Virus record (IMG/VR): IMGVR_UViG_3300030329_001112
Coordinates: 1 to 30,534 of that record
Source of the DNA: a virus
DNA: 30,534 nt
Strand: one strand, 5' to 3'
Under the pieces are notes generated by a model that was not told where the DNA came from, did no database searches, and saw nothing but the letters and a program-made list of their open reading frames with translations. Numbering within the stretch: position 1 is the first letter of the stretch; the number at the start of each line of letters is the position of its first letter. The position numbers and the translations under genes were made by a program. Below, piece by piece: positions 1 through 9,000 of the stretch.

Positions 1-482
1 TCGGGTGGGGTGCGGAGGCTGAGTGGGAGGAGATCGTTCGAGACGAGGGCACCGACAGCGCGTGCACCATTGTCAAGTGCCTCGTCAGAGTGTGGTACAG
101 AGATCCACACGACGGTGCCATCCGTTACCTCCCGCCCGTGACTGCGAAGGCGACAGCCCGTGAGAATGGGCGTGAGGATTTGGACAGTGACAAGAAGTGT
201 TTCACCGATGCGTTCACGAAGTCAGTGTCCGACATCGGCCTGAATGCGGACGTGTTCCTCGGACTGTTCGACGACCCCGAATACCTTGCGGGGCTGATGA
301 AGAAGAAGCAGGGCGGACCCGCCACTGATGAGCAGGTAAACCAGTTGAAGGCACTTGCGGACGAGAAGGAATCCGAGTGGTTGCCCCGCATCCTTCAGCA
401 CTTCAACGTAGATTGCTTGGAAGATATGGCCAAGCAGCAAGCACAAATGGTTCTCGACAGAGCAGCCGAGAAAGGAAACTGA
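1..482 (+). CDS. Putative phage ssDNA-annealing (Rad52/ERF-like) protein, 5' truncated
   Basis: The reading frame is open from base 3 and runs off the left edge, so the N-terminus is missing. A GTG at 90 is available, but residues upstream of it (GWGAE..., then KCLVRVWY) continue the same protein, so it is not the true start. The visible 160 residues contain the pattern DAFTKSVSDIGLNADVFLGLFDD, split by a few positions from an upstream DSDKKCFT. I associate this with small phage recombination proteins of the single-strand annealing type, in which a helix with DALTK...LGFNADVF is conserved. The role would be homologous recombination and repair of phage DNA in the cytoplasm. It lies 3 nt before an SSB-like gene, a classic pairing of annealase and ssDNA-binding protein. 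The family call rests on motif memory; an unrelated conserved phage protein is possible. Confidence 0.5.
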   Translation, partial: GWGAEAEWEEIVRDEGTDSACTIVKCLVRVWYRDPHDGAIRYLPPVTAKATARENGREDLDSDKKCFTDAFTKSVSDIGLNADVFLGLFDDPEYLAGLMKKKQGGPATDEQVNQLKALADEKESEWLPRILQHFNVDCLEDMAKQQAQMVLDRAAEKGN

Positions 483-485
483 CGA

Positions 486-1010
486 ATGAGTAAATACCCA
501 GTTATCAAAGCGGGACGCTATGTAGGCGTCATCACCAAGGCGGAACTCGCCGTCTCAGTCAACAACAACAACATGATCAAGACCAGCATTCTGGTCCCGT
601 TCCCCGACATCGACTCAGAGGATGTCACCTTCGTGCATGAGAACATCATGCTCATGCCTGCGATGGCGTGGCGTCTGCCCTACATTGCCGAGGCTGTTGG
701 GTGCGAGGCAGCGGACCTGGTCGAGAACATGAAGGGCACCGTTGTGTCCCTTGAACTGGGCTCCGAGAGTCACCCCGAGTACGGCGAAAAGAATACGATC
801 ACGCAGTGGCACGCAGCCACGGACGAGGAGAAGGAACTCTTCGACAAGCGTGAGTCAAGCACCGGCGGCGGGGGTGGACCCGGCAAGTCGGACGAGGAAA
901 GTAAGGCCGCACTCGATGCCCTTCTCAAGAAGCACGGGAAGAAGATCGAGAAGAAGGCCAAGCACGCCACGCCGGTACGCACCGTGCCGGATGACGACAT
1001 CCCATTCTGA
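486..1010 (+). CDS. Single-stranded DNA-binding protein-like (acidic DDDIPF tip)
   Basis: The protein has 174 residues and is preceded by an AAAGGA ribosome site ending 9 nt before ATG. The N-terminal 110 residues form a short beta-rich domain (AGRYVGVITKAEL, then MIKTSILVPF) like the OB-type domain of phage SSB-like proteins. A glycine-rich hinge (GGGGGPG near residue 128) and a lysine-rich helix follow. The protein ends in DDDIPF, the amphipathic acidic tip by which SSBs recruit recombination and replication partners. It probably coats ssDNA during phage replication and hands it to the annealing protein encoded just upstream. The domain could equally be a DUF669-type ssDNA binder rather than a canonical bacterial SSB. 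The C-terminal tip is directly visible; the fold is inferred. Confidence 0.7.
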   Translation: MSKYPVIKAGRYVGVITKAELAVSVNNNNMIKTSILVPFPDIDSEDVTFVHENIMLMPAMAWRLPYIAEAVGCEAADLVENMKGTVVSLELGSESHPEYGEKNTITQWHAATDEEKELFDKRESSTGGGGGPGKSDEESKAALDALLKKHGKKIEKKAKHATPVRTVPDDDIPF

Positions 1011-1025
1011 TTGAAGGTGCCAACA

Positions 1026-1051
1026 GGCCCGCCACCGGAAGAGGGTGGGCC
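1026..1051 (+). other. Small GC-rich hairpin
   Basis: CCACC and GGTGG face each other across a GGAAGA-type loop, with a flanking GGCCC/GGGCC pairing if one base is bulged. It sits 16 nt after the SSB-like stop codon, directly before a longer hairpin. It may stabilise the 3' end of the upstream transcript. No poly-T follows, so it is not by itself a convincing terminator. Confidence 0.35.
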
Positions 1052-1058
1052 ACATAAC

Positions 1059-1098
1059 GCAGGCTCCTGACACGTTGCTACCCGTGTTGGGAGCCTGC
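1059..1098 (+). terminator. Long hairpin, possible weak terminator or translational control element
   Basis: A perfect 9-bp stem, GCAGGCTCC (1059-1067) with GGAGCCTGC (1090-1098), encloses a second 5-bp stem, ACACG (1070-1074) with CGTGT (1083-1087). The loop is short. The hairpin is followed by TTCTTTGG, only a weak T tract, then a GGAG ribosome site for the microprotein at 1115. It may attenuate transcription between the recombination genes and the next genes, or modulate access to that ribosome site. Confidence 0.5.
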
Positions 1099-1114
1099 TT
1101 CTTTGGAGAACACA

Positions 1115-1192
1115 ATGCTTGTACTGCCCATGATGCTGATCTGGCCACGGATCTATGTGATCCTCGACCCTGTATACGGAGTCATCGCATGA
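1115..1192 (+). CDS. 25-residue hydrophobic microprotein, coupled to the next gene
   Basis: ATG at 1115 follows TTTGGAG (GGAG about 7 nt upstream) and opens a 25-codon frame, MLVLPMMLIWPRIYVILD then a short tail, ending in TGA at 1190-1192. The peptide is almost entirely hydrophobic, consistent with one membrane-inserted segment. The stop overlaps the start of the next gene as ATGA (1189-1192), the standard arrangement for termination-reinitiation. That overlap is the main evidence that this frame is translated. It could be a small membrane protein, or a leader peptide whose only task is to deliver ribosomes to the next start. No family is recognised. Confidence 0.5.
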   Translation: MLVLPMMLIWPRIYVILDPVYGVIA

Positions 1193-1710
1193 ACTTTACC
1201 GACGTGACCGAAGCGTACCTGTCCACTATGCCACCGCCCGATGAGTTTGTGAGGGAGTCCATGGAGTCCCACCAGAGCAGCATGGAGGAGGCACGCGAGT
1301 TGTACCTCATGCACACCGAGCCTGAGTTTCGGGTGTACGAGGGGGACGCCCACCGCGTAACCGTCTGGCCCGTGGGTGGTGAACTGGGGCACTTGTTCGT
1401 CCGCCTGTCGATACAGAACACTGACGGCTCGGCTCGACACGACTGGCGAGAACTCCAGCAGATCAAGAACGAGGTGGTCGGCCAGGAGAACGAGGCGATT
1501 GAGTTGTACCCAGCCGAGTCACGCAAGAGGGACTATGGCAATGCGTTCCACCTGTTCGTAGCCAAGTCCCCGGAGTACCGGTTCCCGTTCGGTGCGATGG
1601 ATCGTCGGGTCAGCAACAGGCCGCCAACTGGGTACGCCCAGCGTCCGCTGCCTGACTACGACCCCGAGTCACTAGAGCCTGCGGCGTCTGCCGGCGGGGA
1701 TGAAGGCTAG
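1189..1710 (+). CDS. Conserved small phage protein (DUF7694-like)
   Basis: The frame is open from 1045, but I choose ATG 1189 because it overlaps the upstream microprotein stop as ATGA and residues before it look non-coding. The product has 173 residues. Residues around 85-130 contain DWRELQQIKNEVVGQENEAI followed by ELYPAESR and a GNAFHLF motif. I recall this W..LQ..KNE..G.E..A.E.YPAESR pattern from a widespread small phage family, often labelled DUF7694, of unknown function. It usually occurs among phage early or accessory genes. The C-terminus (PDYDPESLEPAASAGG) is disordered. The last 39 nt overlap, on the opposite strand, the end of the late cluster. Family membership is likely; no function can be given. 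Confidence 0.75.
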   Translation: MNFTDVTEAYLSTMPPPDEFVRESMESHQSSMEEARELYLMHTEPEFRVYEGDAHRVTVWPVGGELGHLFVRLSIQNTDGSARHDWRELQQIKNEVVGQENEAIELYPAESRKRDYGNAFHLFVAKSPEYRFPFGAMDRRVSNRPPTGYAQRPLPDYDPESLEPAASAGGDEG

Positions 1711-1998
1711 TGCAAACAACGCCAGTGTCCCTGGTGCTGGGAAGATCAACCCGTCAATCCCATTCCGCACGCCGTTGGCGGAGTCGATCCACTCGACGAT
1801 CTTGTCCAGCGTCTCCTTGCCCATCACTGCACCGATGCCGATGGCAATCAGGGTGAGGATGAACACCCGCTTGTCGAGCGTCTTGATCTTCCTGTCCTTG
1901 GACTTGTGCCTCTTCTGACACTCGGACAGTTCACGCCGAAGGTGATCGACTTCCTTGTCCCGACACACCGGGCACTCATTCGTATTCTCGCTGCTCAT
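1672..1998 (-). CDS. CxxC-containing coiled-coil protein with two C-terminal membrane segments
   Basis: The protein has 108 residues. The N-terminus carries CPVC (about residues 9-12) and a further Cys near residue 27, separated by a charged helix likely to form a coiled coil. There follow a hydrophobic segment (VFILTLIAIGIGAVMG, about 45-60) and a second (GTLALFALAFIPAG, about 90-103), and the protein ends in RRRRL. This is the last gene of the - strand cluster; its ATG overlaps the previous stop as ATGA. Small size, membrane segments and a basic tail suit a holin or another membrane effector, but the N-terminal cysteine pair is not typical of holins. It overlaps the converging + strand gene by 39 nt. 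Function is unknown; a membrane location is well supported. Confidence 0.75.
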   Translation of the reverse strand: MSSENTNECPVCRDKEVDHLRRELSECQKRHKSKDRKIKTLDKRVFILTLIAIGIGAVMGKETLDKIVEWIDSANGVRNGIDGLIFPAPGTLALFALAFIPAGRRRRL

Positions 1999-2270
1999 TC
2001 TTCCCGCCCGTCATCCGCCTTGCACAGCACTCGGGTGGACAGGATGCTCTGCTTGGGTATGCAGATTGTGTAGTCCAGCGTGCCCAAGTCAGGCTTCCAC
2101 CCGCCCGAGATGGTGACGCTGTCCTCGGTCTCGTCTACCAAGTGCCCGACCTGAATGATCTTCTGGATCTCGGGCAACTCGGCGGGGTACTCCAACTCAC
2201 AGTTGTCCGCCGGCTCGCAACTGTCCACCCACACTACTCGGACACACGGGAAGTCATACCGCTGCAACAT
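1995..2270 (-). CDS. Hypothetical 91-residue protein
   Basis: A longer frame is open upstream, but that part is antisense-like sequence inside the phosphoesterase gene; ATG 2270 (MLQRYDFPCVRVVWVDSCEP) overlaps the phosphoesterase stop by 17 nt, matching the close packing of the cluster. The small protein looks like a single alpha/beta or beta domain: a strand VRVVWVDSC, a loop with two more cysteines or acids, then VGHLVDETEDSVTISGGW and a C-terminal strand. The VGHLVDETEDSVTIS stretch resembles small phage proteins that I have no name for. It lies between a metallophosphoesterase and a membrane protein. No function is assigned. Confidence 0.7.
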   Translation of the reverse strand: MLQRYDFPCVRVVWVDSCEPADNCELEYPAELPEIQKIIQVGHLVDETEDSVTISGGWKPDLGTLDYTICIPKQSILSTRVLCKADDGREE

Positions 2271-3051
2271 GTGATCTACCCCCAGCCCACTGGTCGTAGG
2301 TCTTGAACACTTCCGTCCTCGCATCCCAGCACCGCCGGGCACGGGGGGACTTGAGCAACTGAGCGCGTCCAATGACAACGCCGTGGCCCCATAGCGTCTT
2401 GTCGGACTTGCCCATGAAGGCTGGGCTGAGTTCCCTTGCACAACCAGGATTGGCACGCCAGAAGTTGAGCGGCCAGTTCGACCCCGCCATGATGCGTTCG
2501 ACCGTGCCGTGTGGCGTGGGCCGGTGCGTGTGTCCGTGGACATACAGCCCGAACTCACGGCACAGGGTGGTGGTTTCTTTCCGTATCCCCGAGGGGGAGG
2601 AGGCGAAGCCGTGACAGAACACCACCTGCCCGAGACGGAAGACGCCTCGGTGCCGGCAGTGCAAGTAGTCAACCGGCTGCTCCCAGTGCTCCAGTTCAGG
2701 CTCATGCCGTGACCAGTGCAGTGCCTCTCGGACACACGGCTCGATGCGTGGGGAGTACAGCCTCCACTCATGGTTGCCGGGCAGGAAGATGCGACGTGCG
2801 GGTGGGTGCGCCTTGCGGATCTGACCCAGCAGTTGGTTGTGCACGTCGTACTCTTGGACGGCAGTCAGTTCGCCAGCGTCGTCAAACTTGCTGGCCCATG
2901 ACATCTCATGTCCGTCACCCAGGTGAACGATGACGTCCGGCTTCTCCCTTGCAATGGTTTCGAGGATAGCGTCGAACGCCGCCTCGTCCTGCAATGGTGC
3001 GTGGACGCAAGAGAATGCGATGAACGAAACGTCCTTATTTGTTCCCGCCAT
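2254..3051 (-). CDS. Calcineurin-like metallophosphoesterase with altered first metal motif
   Basis: ATG 3051 starts inside the 3' end of the giant gene (17-nt overlap) and gives 265 residues. The motifs of the calcineurin-like fold are in order: a first motif SCVHAP at 14-19, GDGHE at 45-49, GNHEW at 92-96, CHG at 146-148 and GHTH at 173-176. Such enzymes hydrolyse phosphomono- or diesters with a two-metal centre; phage members may act on nucleotides or nucleic acid ends. The first motif is normally D-x-H; here the Asp position is Cys (C15-V-H17, codon TGC), which should change or weaken one metal site. Its place at the end of the virion gene cluster, next to the giant polyvalent protein, suggests a late or ejected activity. 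The fold is secure; the substrate is unknown. Confidence 0.85.
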   Translation of the reverse strand: MAGTNKDVSFIAFSCVHAPLQDEAAFDAILETIAREKPDVIVHLGDGHEMSWASKFDDAGELTAVQEYDVHNQLLGQIRKAHPPARRIFLPGNHEWRLYSPRIEPCVREALHWSRHEPELEHWEQPVDYLHCRHRGVFRLGQVVFCHGFASSPSGIRKETTTLCREFGLYVHGHTHRPTPHGTVERIMAGSNWPLNFWRANPGCARELSPAFMGKSDKTLWGHGVVIGRAQLLKSPRARRCWDARTEVFKTYDQWAGGRSHVAAV

Positions 3052-6000
3052 TTGTTTTGATCCCCAATGCTTCGGCAGCCGCCTGCTGCCGTTCAAGTTC
3101 CAGTCTATCTATCTCTCTCTTGAACTCCTCCACCTCTTCATCCGACAGCATGCCAGACCTTATGGCATTCCTACGTTTAGATATTTGACTGCTTCTTGCT
3201 TCCACCCCGTGTTCTTTCAAGTCAGCGATCCTATCCCACTGCTCGTCAGTCCGCTTTGCAGGGTGAGTGCCCGTTACTTCCCTGAGTGCCTCTCGGTACT
3301 TGCTGAGGTAATCGGGCGGCTGAAGCCTCTTCTCATAAATCTGTCCCACCTGCCTCGCAAGTGGCGTCACATTCATGCCGGTCAACTGGCCGACAGCAAG
3401 GGCCAGGTCTTTACCCGCATCGAACGCCCGGCTCTTTACCTCATCCCACTTCTTCTCTTCATCATCAAACCCGTGGACGTTGAACGCATCCAAGATCAGC
3501 CCGGCGTCACCAAACATATCCATGATGGTTCCAACAACCGGCATTTCTGCACCATAGAACCGAACATCCTCGTTCTCAAACAAGGCCCGCTGAACAAGGG
3601 CGGACAACTGGTCACCAATCGGAAGGCTACCGAGGTTGATGTCAAGTAGCGTCCGCCCAAGGTTGTCCACTGAGAATGCCTTGTCCATGTGGGTGACGAA
3701 GTCGTCATCATCCCCACCTGTGAGTGCCCACCAGTACATTTCTGCAATGGTCATCAAGAGTATCGGCGACAGCACGCCAACATAAATAGGCACCTTCAAG
3801 GTTGTTCCCGAGACGTTCCCCCGCCTCGCCTCAAGGGCGGCGCGAGTCATCATGTTGATGTTCTTGTTTCTCTGGGACATGAACATGGTCAACAGTGATG
3901 CCCAGCCTCCAACCCGCTTGGCTTCCCGAGACAGACCGGATGAGTGGAGGACATCCATTGTCGGCTGTGATCTTTGGACTACAGTCTCGGCCCTCTTCGC
4001 AACCTCTTTGTAGTATTCTTCAGAACCAATCTCTATGTTTAGCGCACCGGACTCAATCTCAGAGTCAACCCAATGCTCGCAAGCACGCCAGATTGTTCGG
4101 ATAGCCTGAGCATCGAATGCCTGAATACCCTGCATGCCCCACTCACCGGTCGGCCTGGTCCCCAGAAGGGCCATGGCTTCGACGCCGCCGGACGAGTTCA
4201 CCAGTCCGAATGCAGATGAGTCATTCCTGAACCGTAGGAAGGGTGAGTACCGATCCATGAGAACTTCCGTCCGCTCGTTCTTCTCCTCCTCCACCGGGTC
4301 AGTGAACTGCCGGGTTCCCCTCATGCTTGAAGCACCCCTGCTTGCCACAGCCATACCGATATACTTGTCGGGCATAACAGACGCGGCTTGGATGAGCGAC
4401 ACGACCTGATAGGCCATGACTCGGGGGTTCACTGCAAGCGTACCCTTCGCAAACTTGTTTCGGAAGGAACGCATGGCCGCCGTAGACTCGCCAGACAAGG
4501 GGATGCCGCCGACAATCTCCCGAGCGATGGAGTCGTACAGGTCGTTCCAGTACCTGAATATCCGGTTGCCCCTCTTCATACGATTGAGGCGTGCTGAAAC
4601 TTCCTTGCTCTTGAGCACGCTGCGTGCCGCACGCATGACTGGGGAAAGGTTGTTCATCCCACTCGTAGTCCAGCACAGGTTGGAGAACTTTGCAAAGGCG
4701 TCACTGATTTCAATGGGATCACTGCCACCCGCTCTCTTCTTGCCAATGCCAGCCGAGTCTACGCCGCCCTGAACAATGTTGACTGCGGCCAGTTCCTCTT
4801 CCTTGCCGCCTGTTCGGACCCTCTTCCTCGACCACCAGGTGTCTTCCGACACGTTCGAGTACCCGTGTGCCTGCACTGACCACGCTTCCATGGCCTCCGC
4901 CAGCGGCCCGTTGGCATAAGCAATCATCGCATCTGCTATGACCACCGACCTGCCACCGTTCAAACCCTTAGCAAAGTTCTGGATTGCGACGATGTCTGCC
5001 GCCGTCAAGGTCACGTCCCTTTCCTCAAGGGAGTTCTTGATGTGGATTGGTGCTGGATTCTTAGACAGCAACCACTTGACCGTGTCCATGTCTTGGAATG
5101 TGCACAGCAGGTCAATCAACTCTGCTTCTGTGACCTGTATACTTCCCGCTTCTCCGGGCAGTTCGATGGTGTGCATCTCGGCGGTCACCTTCTTCGGCAC
5201 CCTCTTGGTTCCATCCTCCTCGACCACAAGACGCCTACCCTTCTGCCCCGAAATCACCATGCTCATACGAGTGAGGGCGGAGGTGCCCGCTGAAGTCTCG
5301 ACGTCAATACCCAACTCGGCCAGAACCTCCCGAAGGTAGTCCTGTGACTCGTAGTAGTCCCGAATCATCCCATCGTATGCGTCTGCGATGTCTCGGTACA
5401 TCATCTGCCAGAAGGCCGTGTTGGCCCCACCAGACAGGAGGTCTGCCATCAGGTCCGGCTGCAACTGGGACGTGGAGGTAATACCAAAGAACTGCCGGAG
5501 GTTGAAGATGAACGACGAATCGAATACGCGACGGCCTTCCCGAGTCTTGATGTCCTTGGCGTATGTTCCACTTGCGTTGTTCAACTCTTTGATTATTCGA
5601 GCAATCCTTTTGGCTCGGTCAACCACACCACGCTTGGTCACGATCTTGTTCTTGAGCGAGTTCAGTTTCAGAACCATGCCGATTGCATCGGTCACAGCAT
5701 TAGCCTGTTCTTCTGTGAGATCGGAAACCGGAGTCTGTTCCAGACGAATCAACGCGGACTTCAACCCACTTGAGTTGAGCAAGAGGACCAGTTCTTCGTT
5801 GTGAACCTGCTCTTCAGGCGTCAGTGATTCGATGTACTGCTTGCTCGTAATTCGATCGAGGAACTTGCTGAAAGACCTCAGTTGCCGCTCGGCACCCTCG
5901 GTCATGCGACTCATGCCCAGACTGCCAATGATTGCCTTCATCTCCTCTTTAAACTCGGGCCGCAGTTTGTCTATGCTGAAACTGCTAAGTGCTTTCTTGA

Positions 6001-9000
6001 GTCTTGAGATTGCATTGCGACGGTTTACTTCATTGACCGCCTGGTCAACCTTGCGGTACGCGGACTCAAGCCCCTTCAAAGTTTTGATGTTGGCCCACCG
6101 GAATTGTTTAGGCAGCCGGTCCCGAACCTCAGATCGAATGGCATTCGGCTGCGACTCGACCAGTTCCTCTAGGTTTTTTCGGAGGGACTCGACCGACGCG
6201 GCCTTCGCCTTCATCTTGACACGCAGGTCGGACAGTTGGGTACGAAGGGATTCCTTGTGCTTCTCACGAACGGAAGCCAACCGTTCCTTTGAGGTCTCCC
6301 TCATCTCAGACCGTGCTCTCTTTACGGCTTCGTCCCTCCTCTCACGCCCGGCTTGCCGTTCCTCTTGAACCCGTTCCCGCGTCTCACTTTTAATCCGCTC
6401 CTGCACCATCCTCTCGGCGGTACGCGCCTCGATGGGAGTCACGTCCTCTCGCAGCAACGAACCTTTACTGATGGCCTCCTTCCGCTCCTCCTCCCTAGCC
6501 GCCGCTTCCTGACGCCTGACCCTGCCCTCCTCCAGTCTTGCCTCCCTCTCTTCCGGCGTTTCGTCTACTTCGGCGGGCGCGAACTTTGTCCCAGCAACGC
6601 CTGATTCAACTGCCTCGCTGCTGACCGCAACGCCGGGTGTATTGACGAATACGTTTGCCCCGTCAACGAAATCCGTGCTTTCTGTTTTGACTCCGAGCGA
6701 GTTGTAGAGTTGCTGCTCGAAGTACCAGAGGACTGCTTGGGCTTCTTGGGGCTTGACCCCCGTTCGCTTACCGATTTCTTCGAAGTATCTCTTGGCATGT
6801 GGTCGTGTCCTGGGTGTGGGGGCGTCGTTCAGCCCGGTTTCCTTGCTTGGGTTAAGCAACAACTCTCCAAACTCTCGCGTGAAGAGCCGGTGCGCCCAAA
6901 CATCTATTGTAGTTTCATCCAAGCCAAATATGTTTAAGAAGAATGGCCCGATTTTTTCCCCGAATATGTAGCCGCCGAGGTACTCGTCCTTCGCTTTGCC
7001 CTTAAGGGCCATGCTTGGGGTGACCTTGTACATCGCATTATTAGCCTTAGGGAAGCGTTCGTCCCGGAGGCTTTCGTCTTGTGCAGAAGACCGGCGTATG
7101 TCTCTAAGTTCTTTCAAAGTGTGGGGGCTGGTAAGGAAATCAACCAGACCTCGCTCGCCCATCGTGTTGAGCATGTGCTCAAGCAATCCCAACTGCGTTG
7201 CAATGGTGTTGCCTCGGGGGCCAAACATATTACCGTTGACGTTTGTCCTGGGTATCTTTCCTGTTTCTTTCCAGGTTCCGTATGCGTGAGAAGCGTGGTC
7301 CCAGTTTTCCCTTGCTTTAATACTGTTTGAAAGGGGTGCGACAAACGCGGCGAACACCGCCCTCTTGACGGGGTCGTTCCGAAGTTCGGGGTATACCGCA
7401 GAGGTTATTTCGTAAGCATTCGCAATGACCTCGGAGTACCAGTTGAGGCCGTTTTCGCTTTGCTGCATTTGGTAGTTGAAAGACTCTACACCTCGAAGGA
7501 CTGCGGACTCAAACGCCGCGGCATCTTCGTAGTCATTCTTGACCCCGTTAATTGCAAGTCCAATGTCTCGGACCAACACAATGTTGTTGTTCTTCCCTCC
7601 GGTCGCAACAACTTCTCTCGCAGAAACAAGGTTGGCTCGGGCTTGGGCGTCCGCGCTCATTGGTGCGGGCGCAAAGCGGGGGGCTAGAACGTCTCGTACC
7701 TCTCCCACTGGTTCAGCAGTTGCTGCACCTTCTCGGGGTCGTTCGGGTACTGCTTCTCGTAGTGCTCCCTCATTCCGCTCTTGGGAGGAGGGCCAGTCAC
7801 CGAAGTAGTTGGAACCTGGGTCCGGCCTGTTATACGGGTCGTAGGCTTCTGCGATTTCTCTTGCATCGGTAGTCTCTCCAACGTAGGTCATCAGAACAAC
7901 ATCTGGCCGACCGTCCTTAGTATAGTCCCAAGCCGGGGGTTTGAACTCATCACTCCAAACAGTTCGATGAGTTTCTCGGAAGTTCATGGCGTGGTACAGG
8001 GCCGTCAGGTACCCCTCAAAGGCGTCAAGCGTGGTTGCGCCCCTAGCAATGCCGTCTACCAGGGCCGAAACGCCAGCCCCCTTGACCGACCTGTCGTTGC
8101 TGTACAACGCCTGCATGTCCCATCCGTAGCCGCCCTCATTTCTTCTCAAGAGGTATCCGGTATTACCGGACGGGTCGGCAATAGCGATGGTGTCCCCACT
8201 TCGTATCTCAGCGTTCAAGTCCTCAACACTTGGAAGCGGGCTGAGGTATCCCTTTCGACTAGACTCGGCGTGCCCCTTGACAATTATTTCGGCAGTCGTT
8301 GGGACAAAGTCCATGCCGGGTATGGTCTTCGGCAGGTTAAACTCTTGTTGAGGTGCGGGTGCGAAGCGGGGTGCGGCCTCGGCCTCGACCTCATCAGCCC
8401 CCTTCCTTAGATCACTTGGGACCAGGCCAAACTCACGGGCACGTTCAATGCCAGCCTCCTGTCGGCCAAGTTCAATGTCGGCAATGTCCTTGCCTTCAAG
8501 CAACTGGTCAACGATACGCTGTGCTTCTTCCGCAAACTGACCACGCAAACCGAGGCGGTTGACCAGTCCATTGGCCCAAGCCTTGAACTGACCAAACATA
8601 CCAGCCTCTTTCGAGGCCACCCCAAGTTTCCCTTCCTTGAGCATGCTCTCAATCGCAACCGCAATACCTTCTGAAACTTTGAACTCGGCACTGCCCTCAT
8701 CAAACTGCTCCCCACCCAAGGCACTCTCGCGGTACTTCTCGATGCCCAAGTGGATCTCTCCGGGGGCAAGGGAGATGATGTACTCATACAGTTTGGGGTT
8801 GACGGACTCAAGGACGTGGGTCACCTCATGGCCTATGAGAGCCATAAGGTTGTTGGCCAAAGCCTTGGCCTTCTCTTTTCCCTTGAGGTTGGTAAGGTTC
8901 TGGACATAGATGACACGGCTGTTCGTTGGCGACTGGACGCCCCTGAACACAGCAGGCCCACCCTCTGCCGTGACATCAACAGGCACAACGGTGACGCCAC

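Noticed and set aside
742-1014. + strand frame inside the SSB-like gene
   Set aside because: Arg/Ser-rich out-of-frame reading of the SSB-like gene, whose DDDIPF end is convincing.
2271-2771. Upstream extension of the 91-residue gene
   Set aside because: It is a frame within the phosphoesterase gene on the same strand; the Cys/Ser/Arg-rich residues do not look like a protein domain.
2930-3649. 239-codon + strand open frame
   Set aside because: It spans the junction of two - strand genes with clear motifs and has no ribosome site.
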